Shown here: positions 45,209 through 53,326 of the stretch, in pieces
Position numbering within the stretch: the first letter of the stretch is position 1
How the letters are laid out: every line of letters begins with the position of its first letter
Assembly: GCA_005893305.1 (NCBI GenBank)
Contig: VBOZ01000013.1
Coordinates: 1 to 53,998 of the forward strand
From: Candidatus Eisenbacteria bacterium
Lineage (GTDB): Bacteria; Eisenbacteria; RBG-16-71-46; SZUA-252
DNA length: 53,998 bases
Direction of reading: 5' to 3'
Translations under genes and position numbers: made by a program
Notes under the pieces: generated by a model
What the model was told of the DNA's origin: nothing
What the model saw: only the letters and a program-made list of their open reading frames with translations
The model's database searches: none

Positions 45209-45555
45209 TGGTGGAGGCGGAGGGAATTGAACCCTCGTCCGAAAGCAGATCCGGAAGAAGCACTACGCGCGTAGTCCGTTATCCACCTTCGCGATCCCGG
45301 ACGCCAACGGACTAGGTCACGGAATCGCTAGCTCGATGTGTTCTCGTCCTCCCGACTCGTGCGGATCGTGAGAACCAGCCTACCTTGATGACGCCCGATC
45401 CAGCCTCGGCAGGCTCAGACCGGTCGGACGTGGCAGCTAAGCCGCCAGAGCCAATTCAGAATTGGCTGTTGTGTTTTGCCCGTGGTTTTACGAGGCCTAC
45501 GGGCACCTCGGCGCGCGCTTCTAAGTTCACTGCTCCGTCGAATCCTTTCGCCCCC
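45209..45555 (-). ncRNA. ssrA: tmRNA (SsrA)
   Basis: 347 nt. The tRNA-like part pairs 5' GGGGGCG (45555-45549) with CGCCTCC (45219-45213, one G-T pair), and ends in A then CCA (45211-45209). The 3' T arm AGGGTTCAATTCCCT is visible. The 5' D-like region GGATTCGACGGAGCAGTGAACTTAGAAGC is the usual tmRNA start. The tag reading frame ends NTTANSELALAA then TAG (stop 45439-45437), with GGG CAA before it, so the tag is probably GQNTTANSELALAA; the exact resume codon is not certain. The tag part contains a perfect 9-bp inverted repeat (45449-45467). Confidence 0.93.
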
Positions 45556-45710
45556 ATCCGTGCTACTGATGATGGATCGGCTATTACGGTTCAGAGTTTA
45601 GCACCGCCTCACCCGATTTGTCCCAAGCCTTGATCCTGGAAAGCTCTAACCCGCACAATCGGCGCATGATCGGGCGATTGCTCTCCCACTATCGAATCAC
45701 CGAGGTACGA

Positions 45711-47759
45711 TCAACGTATTGGCGTCGCAGGAGTAGGCTCGGTACTCCACGTGTACCGATAAATCCAGAGGCTTGCGTCGGGGACCGACGTCACAAGCTC
45801 CGCGGTCGCGAGAAACGCGGGGTCGGTGAACTCCTGCGGAAACACGACGTACCGTATCCCGAGTCGACGCAGGAGGTCGCTGCTTGGGGTGATGTGGATG
45901 ATGTACCAGTCCCCTTGGTGGAGCGAGAAGGATACGTCCGGACCCTGATCGGGCTCGAGCTCGATATGGGCGTAGCGGTTGTAGATCGACGCGCCGGACG
46001 ACTTGGGATCGATCACGCGCAAGTCATCGAGCGGTGGCACGAATTTCGTCCCGTTGAACACCTGGCCGCCCGCCGCCTTGATCAGGTCGGCGACGACGTG
46101 GGGACCGTAGACCGCCCATCGGGCATCCGGCTCCCTGCGGATCAAGGGTGAAACCTGTTTGAATAGCTTCGTGTCGATGATCGGTCCGAGACCGACGGCG
46201 ACCGGGTTCACCAAGCCGTAGCTCCAGATGCTTGGTATGAGAACGCACGCCGCGAACGCGAGCCGCTTGCGTGCCAGCAACAGATAGCCCGCGGCCGCGG
46301 AGAGGAGCGTGACCCAGGCGACCTGGTTCCCGACGGCGAAGGATCCGGTCGCGCGGTTGAACATGAGGGAGTACACGAGAACTACCGCGAGCAGCGCGGC
46401 GGCGATGATGGTCTTCGGCGCAAAGCCGCGTGGGAGGATCACGCGTGCTTTCGCGAGGAAAACGCAGCAAAGCAGAATGCTGGCGAGCCCGAGGCCCAGG
46501 AGGGAACGCGTGCCCTGCGACTTCCCAAACGCGGACGCCAGGGCCAGGAAGCGCGGCCAGCCGAGGACCATCCAGCTGAAAACGACGACGATGTAGGCGA
46601 TCAGGCTCCACTCGAGGGCGCTCGCCCGTGAATTCCGCCGCCACTGCCAAAGAAGCACCGCCGCCGGTATCGGGAACAGAAGTACGAAGTTGCTCGCCTC
46701 GCACACGTTGAACCACTGCGGCGGAACGTGATCCTCCGACATGAAGAAACCGTACAGGCCGCTGAAGATCTGGGCAAAGGCAACTTCGCCGCCCGTTGAG
46801 TTCCGCGCTCCGGGATAGACCGTGCCGAGCACGAGCTCGATGGCGTGTCTGGCGTCGCGATAGTACAAAGCGAGCAGGACGGCCGCCGCCAACAGGGCCA
46901 GCACCGCGGATCCGGTCCGAAATATCATGCCGCCCCTTGTGCGGATCGCCCCGAGGTGCGGACCGACCGAGCCCACCAAAACCGCGATGCCGAGATAAAA
47001 AAGCGGCACCTGAAAGGGCGGGTACAACGACAACACGGCATCAAGAAGGAAGAGCGTGAAGACCAGGGCCGAGACGGCGATGGCCCATCTGCTGGGCGAG
47101 AGCGCGAGGTAGTGCCCCGCGACGAGCGCCAGGGCGGCGGAACCCACCATCTCGGGAAGCATGGCAGGCGTGGAGTACCACCACTGCATGAAGCCCGAAA
47201 AGAACACCCAGGCCGCGCCGAGGAGGGATACCCCGAAATCGCTCCCGGTCACGAGCATCAGCAGCAGGAAGATGCCTCCCACAAGAAGGAAGGCCTTCAT
47301 GTTCCAATAGAAGGCGAACGCACGCTCCAGGTCGAGGACGAAGAACCCCCAATATTGGGGCCGAACCAGAGTCGACCAGTGCCGGACCGGCAGATTCATG
47401 ATCAATGGCGCGCGCCCGGGGCCCCAGCGGGAGCTCTCCGCGGAGAAAGCGGGACGCGACTCCGCCTGACTCACCATCGCGGGTGTCATGACGGCCCATT
47501 CGTCGATCCGGATGAGCTTTGGCTTTCCGAGGAGAACGCCGGCATTGGGGCCCCGATCGGGGAAGGATCGGTCCCACATTCCGACAGAAGATCCGTGAAT
47601 CTTGAAGGCCGTGGCGAGGACGAGGAGGAGAACCAGCGCGCAAAGGAAGAGGAGCACGTTCCGATCGAAGCGGATGAGGTGCGGTTCATCGGGGTCGCGC
47701 TTCGGGGTGGCCGGATCGGGCTGCGGCTTCCGCTTAGGGCGCACCGTCTTACCGCTCAC
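45711..47759 (-). CDS. large polytopic membrane protein, YfhO/GT-C-like
   Basis: 682 residues from GTG 47759, which overlaps the GT2 stop as GTGA. A basic N-terminus precedes about 12 membrane helices, and a soluble C-terminal domain of about 130 residues ends LRRLGIRYVVFPQEFTDPAFLATAELVTSV...LWIYR, which resembles the end of YfhO-family proteins. Those are membrane enzymes or transporters of sugar-lipid metabolism (for example lipoteichoic acid glycosylation). A GT-C glycosyltransferase function is plausible because a GT2 polyprenol-sugar synthase gene precedes it. No catalytic Asp motif of GT-C was certain. Confidence 0.7.
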   Translation of the reverse strand: MSGKTVRPKRKPQPDPATPKRDPDEPHLIRFDRNVLLFLCALVLLLVLATAFKIHGSSVGMWDRSFPDRGPNAGVLLGKPKLIRIDEWAVMTPAMVSQAESRPAFSAESSRWGPGRAPLIMNLPVRHWSTLVRPQYWGFFVLDLERAFAFYWNMKAFLLVGGIFLLLMLVTGSDFGVSLLGAAWVFFSGFMQWWYSTPAMLPEMVGSAALALVAGHYLALSPSRWAIAVSALVFTLFLLDAVLSLYPPFQVPLFYLGIAVLVGSVGPHLGAIRTRGGMIFRTGSAVLALLAAAVLLALYYRDARHAIELVLGTVYPGARNSTGGEVAFAQIFSGLYGFFMSEDHVPPQWFNVCEASNFVLLFPIPAAVLLWQWRRNSRASALEWSLIAYIVVVFSWMVLGWPRFLALASAFGKSQGTRSLLGLGLASILLCCVFLAKARVILPRGFAPKTIIAAALLAVVLVYSLMFNRATGSFAVGNQVAWVTLLSAAAGYLLLARKRLAFAACVLIPSIWSYGLVNPVAVGLGPIIDTKLFKQVSPLIRREPDARWAVYGPHVVADLIKAAGGQVFNGTKFVPPLDDLRVIDPKSSGASIYNRYAHIELEPDQGPDVSFSLHQGDWYIIHITPSSDLLRRLGIRYVVFPQEFTDPAFLATAELVTSVPDASLWIYRYTWSTEPTPATPIR

Positions 47760-48691
47760 CGGGGCGACTCCTGGATCTCGATCAGAATCGCCTGAAGCGC
47801 CAGCTGAAATCCTAGAATGAAGGGCAGAATACTCAGCATCACCGTCCCGGTGGTCGCGACGTGGCCGGACGAGACGGACTTGATCCACGTGAACGCCCCG
47901 AATCCCGTGCCCCACGCAAGCAGCAGCGAACCCAGGATCCAAAACACCGCGACGGGCGAGAACTCCCGGAGCACGTGGCGCTGGTAGATTCGGTACCAGA
48001 AGCCCTTCAATAGATAGAGTGGGAACGTTACGAGGACCTGACCGACTCGCATGGAAGACCGTTCATCCTCGTAACGAGCCGGCACCGGTACGTCCTTCAC
48101 TCTCGCCCGGAATACGTTCAGGTGGATCAGCATGTCGCTCTCGAAGAAGTATCGTCGGGCGATCCGGTCCAGCGGCAGCCTTCGCAGCATTGCCGAGTCG
48201 ATCGCGATGTAGCCGTTGACGGGATCGAATACATGCCAGTATCCGGAAGCGAGTTTTGTCAGGAAGGTCAGCCCGAAGCTGCCGGCGAGGCGGATCGTCG
48301 GCATGTCGGGCAGCCTGCTTTCCCAAAGGAACCGGTTGCCCTTCGCGTACGCGTATCCATCGACCACAATCGGATCCAGCAGGGCGGGAAGCAATCCGGG
48401 GTCCATCTGGCCGTCGCTATCCATCTTCACGACGACGTTCGCTCCCCCCTCCATGGCCAGCTTGAACCCGGTCACGATGGCTCCACCCACGCCCTGGTTC
48501 ACCGCGTGCTGCACCAGCTTTAGCCGCGGCTCGCCCAGCCCCCGAACGAGATCGGCCGTTCCGTCCGTACCCGCGTCCTCCACCACGATGATCGAGTCGA
48601 CGAACTCGGGGATCCCCTGGATGACGCCGACAATGTGCGTCGCCACGTTGAACGCCGGCATCACGACCGCAACCCGCCGCTCTCGATACAT
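47756..48691 (-). CDS. GT2 glycosyltransferase, polyprenol-phosphate sugar synthase type
   Basis: 311 residues. The GT-A start VAVVMPAFNVATHIVGVIQGIPEFVDSIIVVEDAGTDGT is typical of GT2, with NQGVGGAIVTGFKLAMEGGANVVVKMDSDGQMDP carrying the DxD metal site. C-terminal hydrophobic helices (about 245-265 and 280-305) are as in membrane-bound dolichol/polyprenol-phosphate mannose or glucose synthases. It likely supplies the lipid-linked sugar used by the membrane protein encoded next. Confidence 0.88.
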   Translation of the reverse strand: MYRERRVAVVMPAFNVATHIVGVIQGIPEFVDSIIVVEDAGTDGTADLVRGLGEPRLKLVQHAVNQGVGGAIVTGFKLAMEGGANVVVKMDSDGQMDPGLLPALLDPIVVDGYAYAKGNRFLWESRLPDMPTIRLAGSFGLTFLTKLASGYWHVFDPVNGYIAIDSAMLRRLPLDRIARRYFFESDMLIHLNVFRARVKDVPVPARYEDERSSMRVGQVLVTFPLYLLKGFWYRIYQRHVLREFSPVAVFWILGSLLLAWGTGFGAFTWIKSVSSGHVATTGTVMLSILPFILGFQLALQAILIEIQESPR

Positions 48692-48774
48692 CGCCGCGCC
48701 CCGAAACGTTGTGATTGATCAGCGTGAATGCCGGCCCCGAGACTAATGTATACCCGCAGGATCAGATTCGCGTC

Positions 48775-48795
48775 AGTATATGCTCGGAGTATATG
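48775..48795. repeat. direct repeat AGTATATG in the divergent control region
   Basis: AGTATATG occurs at 48775-48782 and 48788-48795, 13 bp apart, near the middle of the 204-nt gap between the divergent GT2 and DinB genes. It could be an operator; TATATG may also be part of a promoter. Nothing else stands out in this gap. Confidence 0.4.
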
Positions 48796-48895
48796 GAGCA
48801 TGAGGGCCGCTCACCCGAGGCTGGAGCGGGGAGAGGGCCGAAGCAAGGATACGGAAGCGCGTTTGAACGCAGATCGATCGATAGGAGAGCCGACA

Positions 48896-49399
48896 ATGAA
48901 GACGCAGGAAGCGATAGCGCAGCACTTCGGACTCATGTATCAGACCGCCGCGGCGAACCTCGACGGGCTGACCCAGGAACAATCGCTGATGCATCCCTCG
49001 CCGGGCGGTAATTGCGCCAACTGGATCCTGGGGCACCTCACGAACGTCCAGAACGGCGTCATGGGTCTCATCGGCGAAAAGCCGGTCTGGGAGAGCGGCC
49101 AGCTCACTCGGGCAGGCTTCGACCCGATTTCCGGAGCGGCCAACGCCATCGAGTGGAACACCATGAGAGAACGGTTCCTGGGGTCCAAGGATCGTTGCCT
49201 GGCGGCAATCTCAGGGCTATCCGACAGGGCCCTGGCCGAGTCGGTTCCCCACCCGTTCGGCGGCACCACAAGCCGCGCGGAGCTGCTGCACCTTCTCGCC
49301 TTCCACCAGACCTACCACGTCGGGCAGCTCGCCCTATCGCGGCGAATCGCCGGGCTGGAGGGCGCGGTCAAGGGGCCGGGTCAGGTGCAGAAGGTCTGA
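48896..49399 (+). CDS. DinB-family metal-binding protein, second copy
   Basis: 167 residues from ATG 48896, which follows an AGGAG ribosome site; an upstream in-frame start would add an unlikely Arg-rich tail. The histidine ligands GHLTNVQNG and HLLAFHQTYHVGQLALSRR near the end match the DinB fold. It shares only the fold and the final QKV with the protein at 14134-14655. The end overlaps the convergent histidine kinase by 32 nt. Confidence 0.82.
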   Translation: MKTQEAIAQHFGLMYQTAAANLDGLTQEQSLMHPSPGGNCANWILGHLTNVQNGVMGLIGEKPVWESGQLTRAGFDPISGAANAIEWNTMRERFLGSKDRCLAAISGLSDRALAESVPHPFGGTTSRAELLHLLAFHQTYHVGQLALSRRIAGLEGAVKGPGQVQKV

Positions 49400-50117
49400 G
49401 CGGGCTGACCGGTTTCACTTCGGCCCTGGAGGAGTTCCGATCCGGAATCTCGAGATGGACGGTCTCGCCCGTGCCGTGCTCGTCGCCCCACATCCTGCCT
49501 CCGTGGGCGGTCATGATCCCTCGGCACAGGGCGATCTTCAGCCGGGAGCTTCGAGCCTTGCTCCCCGGACCGCCTGAATCCTGGGTTTCCACGGGCGCGG
49601 AGCCCTGCCCCGCTCGACGCGTCACCGAAAGAAGCAAACCGGAGCCCGACCGGGCGAGAGCGACGGTGACGGTGCCGCCCGGGCTGGACAACGTGGCCGC
49701 GTTCGTAACCACCGACCGCAACACCTGCATGAGCGCCTCCCGGTCGATCCAGCCGCGCGCAGCCTCGCAGGAGGCAACTTCAAGCCCGACGCCGAGCGAC
49801 TGAACGTGCGGGCGCAATTCATCCACGACCGCACGAACCACGGTCTCGACCGGCTGAGAGGCGAACCGGAAGACGCGCTTCCCCGCCTCGAGATCCGCGA
49901 GGTCGACGGCATCGCTTAACAGGTCGAGGAGGCGCCTGCCGCTCTCCTCGATCAATTTGTAATAGTGCGCCGCTTTTTCCGGCGTGAGCGAGGCCGCTCT
50001 CTGTTCTCCCAGCTGCGCAAAGCTGAGGATCGCGTGGAGCGGAGTCCGCATCTCGTGGGACATGATTGCGAGGAGCTCGCTCGTCGCGCGCGACGCCGAT
50101 TTGTCCCTATCGCTCAC
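49368..50117 (-). CDS. short histidine kinase with a degenerate ATPase domain
   Basis: 249 residues from GTG 50117, no membrane helix or sensor. The dimerisation domain has the H-box IMSHEMRTPLHAILSF with the phospho-accepting His. In the HATPase part the N box is VVTNAATLSSPGG (Asn kept), but the G1 box, expected as DxGxGI, reads SVTRRAGQGSAP and has lost its Asp. The G2-like AHGGRMW survives. It may be a phosphotransfer partner or a pseudo-kinase for the full kinase upstream, with which it is cotranscribed (20-nt gap). No response regulator is present in the window. Confidence 0.75.
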   Translation of the reverse strand: MSDRDKSASRATSELLAIMSHEMRTPLHAILSFAQLGEQRAASLTPEKAAHYYKLIEESGRRLLDLLSDAVDLADLEAGKRVFRFASQPVETVVRAVVDELRPHVQSLGVGLEVASCEAARGWIDREALMQVLRSVVTNAATLSSPGGTVTVALARSGSGLLLSVTRRAGQGSAPVETQDSGGPGSKARSSRLKIALCRGIMTAHGGRMWGDEHGTGETVHLEIPDRNSSRAEVKPVSPLRPSAPDPAP

Positions 50118-50137
50118 TCGGATGGCTCCCTCGCCGC

Positions 50138-52015
50138 CTAGGCGGCCCGCTCGGCCCCGGGGGTCGGATCCACGGGACCCGATTTCTCGGCGGGGTCGGC
50201 TTCCGCGGCCGGGTGGGACCCCGCGACTCGGAAACTAAGGATGAATCTCGTCCCAGCGCCTTCCTCGCTCTCCACTCGGATCGCTCCCCCATGGGCGCGC
50301 ATGATTCCAAACGTCACCGCGAGGCCGAGACCCGTCCCCTTGCCCGGAGCCTTGGTCGTGAAGAACGGCTCGAAGATGCGTGCCTGGACGGCCCGAGGGA
50401 TGCCGGGTCCGTCGTCCTGGACGTAGAGCTCAATGAACCCGTCGTCCCGCAGCGCCGCCTTGATCTCGACGATGCCGTGGCCGCGGGGCTCCATGGCCTG
50501 CTCCGCGTTGAGTATGAGGTTCATCAGCACCTGCTGAATCTGGTTGGCGCTGCCGTGGATGAGCGGCAGGTCCTTTGGAACAGCGGTTTCAAAGGCGATC
50601 TTGTGGAGGCTCAGCTCGTGATGGAGGATCGCCTTGGTGTCCGCGACGACCTCCTCGAGCGCGATCGGCTCGGGCGTCAGATTCTCCTGCCTCGCGAACT
50701 TCAGCAAACTGTCAATGATCGCGCGGCACCGCTTCGTTTCCTTCTCGAGGATCGCGAACGTCTCGCGGAGCGGATTGTCCTCGGCAAGGGACCGCACCGT
50801 GAGCTGGATCATGCCTTGAATCCCCGCGAGGGGGTTCTTGACCTCGTGGGCGATCCCGGCACCGAGTTGGCCGAAGGCCGCCATCTTCTCGGATTGGATC
50901 AACTGCGCCTGAGCGTCCCTCAGAGCCAGGTCTCGCGTGTGGAGCTCCGATGCCATCTGATTGAACGAGCCGGCCAGCTGCCCCATCTCGTCGCGGCTGG
51001 GAACAGCGACCTGGACGTCGAAGTCGCCGTGTCCGATCGATTGCGCGGCGTGCGTCAATTGACTGAGGGAGCGCGTCATCTGGGTCGCCCAGATGAGGCT
51101 GACGATTGCCGCCGCGACCAGGAGCCCGAGGGCGAGGAAGATGAGGTTCGTGAGCAGTTTCCGGAGCGCAAAGTAGGCTGCCGACTTTGGGATCTCGGCG
51201 CCGGCTCGAAGCCCGCCGATCCCGACGCTAGCAATCCCCGTAATCATCCGCTTCCCGTCGCGTTCGGTTTCCTTGACCATCGCGATGCTCCCGGGGCCAA
51301 GCGGGGGGAGCCAATCGAGCCGCTCCTGGGAGGCCGTCCGCCGCGAATCGACGTGGCTCACGATGCGTCCATCCACATCGACGAGAAATACATCGAACGC
51401 GCTCGAGCTGCGTCCCAGGGAAATCGATCGGTTCAGATCAACCGTGCCGACCACGACGAGCGGTGGGCGGCCGGAAGCCCGAGGAATGCGGACCGCGATC
51501 GTCGAAACAGGAAGTGAGCTTGAAATGGCGGCATTGCGAACGTAGAGCGACCCGGCCCGGATCGAATCGAACGGGATGGGATATCTCGCGATCGCCGCCA
51601 GGAAGGATGCTCGGCTCACCCCGGCCGCGCGCGTGGTGACGCTGTCCAGGAGCATCGCCATGGCCTTGCGACCCTCGAAGATCCGCAAGGCCACGAGGCC
51701 AGGAGTCCTCGCAAATAGGGCTCTCAAGGCCTCGTCACGGCGCTCGCTGAGAATATTCGAAGCGTCCATGACGCGACCCGCCGTGACGAGTTGGTCCCGG
51801 TAGGCCGTCAGGCGCAGATCTGCCTCCTCCGCCGCGTGGACCGAGACGAGGGAGACGAGATCCTCGACGTATGCGACCTTGTCCGCGTGGAACATGCGCG
51901 CCATGGTGTACGTGATGAGACTCACCACCGTCGTCACGACGAGGAGCACGCTGAGGAGAATCTTGAACCGGAATGTCACCCGGATCTTCGACGGCATGTC
52001 GGATGCCCCGCGCAT
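50138..52015 (-). CDS. membrane sensor histidine kinase with HAMP domain
   Basis: 625 residues from ATG 52015, overlapping the FecR-like stop (TAATG). A first membrane helix (about 15-35) and a second (about 295-320) flank a large periplasmic sensing domain with a Cache-like look (VFLVDVDGRIVSHVDSRR). A HAMP segment (about 320-370) leads into HisKA GAGIAHEVKNPLAGIQGM with the active His and an intact HATPase (NLILNAEQAM, DDGPGIP, FFTTKAPGKGTGLGLAV). This is the NtrB-like class. Its target response regulator is not in the window. Confidence 0.9.
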   Translation of the reverse strand: MRGASDMPSKIRVTFRFKILLSVLLVVTTVVSLITYTMARMFHADKVAYVEDLVSLVSVHAAEEADLRLTAYRDQLVTAGRVMDASNILSERRDEALRALFARTPGLVALRIFEGRKAMAMLLDSVTTRAAGVSRASFLAAIARYPIPFDSIRAGSLYVRNAAISSSLPVSTIAVRIPRASGRPPLVVVGTVDLNRSISLGRSSSAFDVFLVDVDGRIVSHVDSRRTASQERLDWLPPLGPGSIAMVKETERDGKRMITGIASVGIGGLRAGAEIPKSAAYFALRKLLTNLIFLALGLLVAAAIVSLIWATQMTRSLSQLTHAAQSIGHGDFDVQVAVPSRDEMGQLAGSFNQMASELHTRDLALRDAQAQLIQSEKMAAFGQLGAGIAHEVKNPLAGIQGMIQLTVRSLAEDNPLRETFAILEKETKRCRAIIDSLLKFARQENLTPEPIALEEVVADTKAILHHELSLHKIAFETAVPKDLPLIHGSANQIQQVLMNLILNAEQAMEPRGHGIVEIKAALRDDGFIELYVQDDGPGIPRAVQARIFEPFFTTKAPGKGTGLGLAVTFGIMRAHGGAIRVESEEGAGTRFILSFRVAGSHPAAEADPAEKSGPVDPTPGAERAA

Positions 52016-53325
52016 TAGAACTTCGCCCGTAACACTTGGCTCCAATAGGAGCTGTGCCCCGCCGGATCCACGGCTTCGACGAGGAGCAGATTGGCACCGG
52101 CTTTCAGACGAACCTCGACCTGGAAGGAGCCGTCCAGGTTCACCTGGAGCCGCTGGCCCATGACGTAGACGCGGGCTCGCGGGTCAGTGCGCCCGCGGAC
52201 CGTAAACCTGGAGCCTTCGACCTCAGTCGGAGGCGGATCGATTTGAAGCGGCAGGAGCTCTCCCTCGAGTGTGACCGTCAGCCTCCGAGCCGCGGACGGC
52301 AAGCCCTCGATCTCATCCTGAATCGCCGCGACGCTCCACCGGTAGGAGCCGACGGCAAGCCGCCCCCAGGTGAGCGATGGAGCCGTCACCATCTCGTCGA
52401 GCGCGAGGTCGCGGAACGCCGGGCCCTTCTCGACGCGCACGCGATATCCATCGGCATTCTCGACCGGGCTCCAACGGAACGTGACGCGCGGAGGGAGGTC
52501 GAGATATGGAAACGAGGATCCGTCCGCGGGCTCCAGCACGGCCGGAGCGATCGGGATGGGACGCGGTTCCTGAATTCGCCCGCCGGAGTCCACGCGACTG
52601 AACTGGCTGGGACCGACATGGATTTTGCGTCCGTTTGCCGCCAGCTCCAGGCTTCCGCCGAGCACGGCTACGGACGTGGAGCGGTCGCGACCGACCTTAA
52701 TTCTGACGTCGGCGGTCCCGCCCGGCTCAGCCCTCAAGATGGCACGTCCCGCGGGGATCTCCACCTCGATCGGCGCATCGTAGGATCCCCCGATCCGGGC
52801 CGTGAGATCACCCTGCAGCAGGGACAGCCCCCGCGGCGACTCGATCGGATCCGCGCCTAGGTGGAGACCGGTGACGACGACCAAGGCGTTCTCTTCGACC
52901 TGCACGGCGACTTTGGGTCCGTACTCGATGGCCGCCGCCCCGTCCGGACCGGTTTGGACCGCATCCCGATCGTAAAGCTCCACCCCGGACGCGGCCGGAC
53001 TCCATCCGATCTGGCCCGCCGAACGACGCTTCACGTCCCGGCGTTTTACCGTGAGCTTCGCGACTGGGGAGGAGGAGGCCTCGATAGGATCGAGCAGGTC
53101 CGGTTCCAACAATCTGCCCGAAGGCCCGGCCAAACGGACGCCGGCCATGAGGGTGCGCATGTCGTCTCCGGGGGGGAACACGACGCTGAGCACGGCCAAG
53201 AAGCCTGAGAAGCATGCGAGCGTCATCGCAATCGCCAAGAACACCTCGAGCAGGAGCTTCCACATGCCCGGAAGCAATGAGCCGCCATCGGGCTTGGTCG
53301 GCCGCGGGACGGAATCCCACGCCAT
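52015..53325 (-). CDS. FecR-like membrane protein with Ig-like C-terminus
   Basis: 436 residues. One N-terminal membrane helix (about 20-50) leads to a FecR-type domain (GVELYDRDAVQTGPDGAAAIEYG and VAVLGGSLELAANGRKIHVGPSQFSRV), then two Ig/fibronectin-like units, the last ending TVRGRTDPRARVYVMGQRLQVNLDGSFQVEVRLKAGANLLLVEAVDPAGHSS. FecR domains in such proteins are thought to sense or relay cell-surface signals. ATG at 53325 follows the upstream stop after one base. It lies between a presumed outer-membrane protein and two histidine kinases. Confidence 0.75.
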   Translation of the reverse strand: MAWDSVPRPTKPDGGSLLPGMWKLLLEVFLAIAMTLACFSGFLAVLSVVFPPGDDMRTLMAGVRLAGPSGRLLEPDLLDPIEASSSPVAKLTVKRRDVKRRSAGQIGWSPAASGVELYDRDAVQTGPDGAAAIEYGPKVAVQVEENALVVVTGLHLGADPIESPRGLSLLQGDLTARIGGSYDAPIEVEIPAGRAILRAEPGGTADVRIKVGRDRSTSVAVLGGSLELAANGRKIHVGPSQFSRVDSGGRIQEPRPIPIAPAVLEPADGSSFPYLDLPPRVTFRWSPVENADGYRVRVEKGPAFRDLALDEMVTAPSLTWGRLAVGSYRWSVAAIQDEIEGLPSAARRLTVTLEGELLPLQIDPPPTEVEGSRFTVRGRTDPRARVYVMGQRLQVNLDGSFQVEVRLKAGANLLLVEAVDPAGHSSYWSQVLRAKF

Positions 53326-53326
53326 G

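Noticed and set aside
45556-45710. possible promoter of tmRNA (TTGGGA or GGGACA with TAAACT)
   Set aside because: Spacing and distance to the mature 5' end are poor, so no promoter is annotated.
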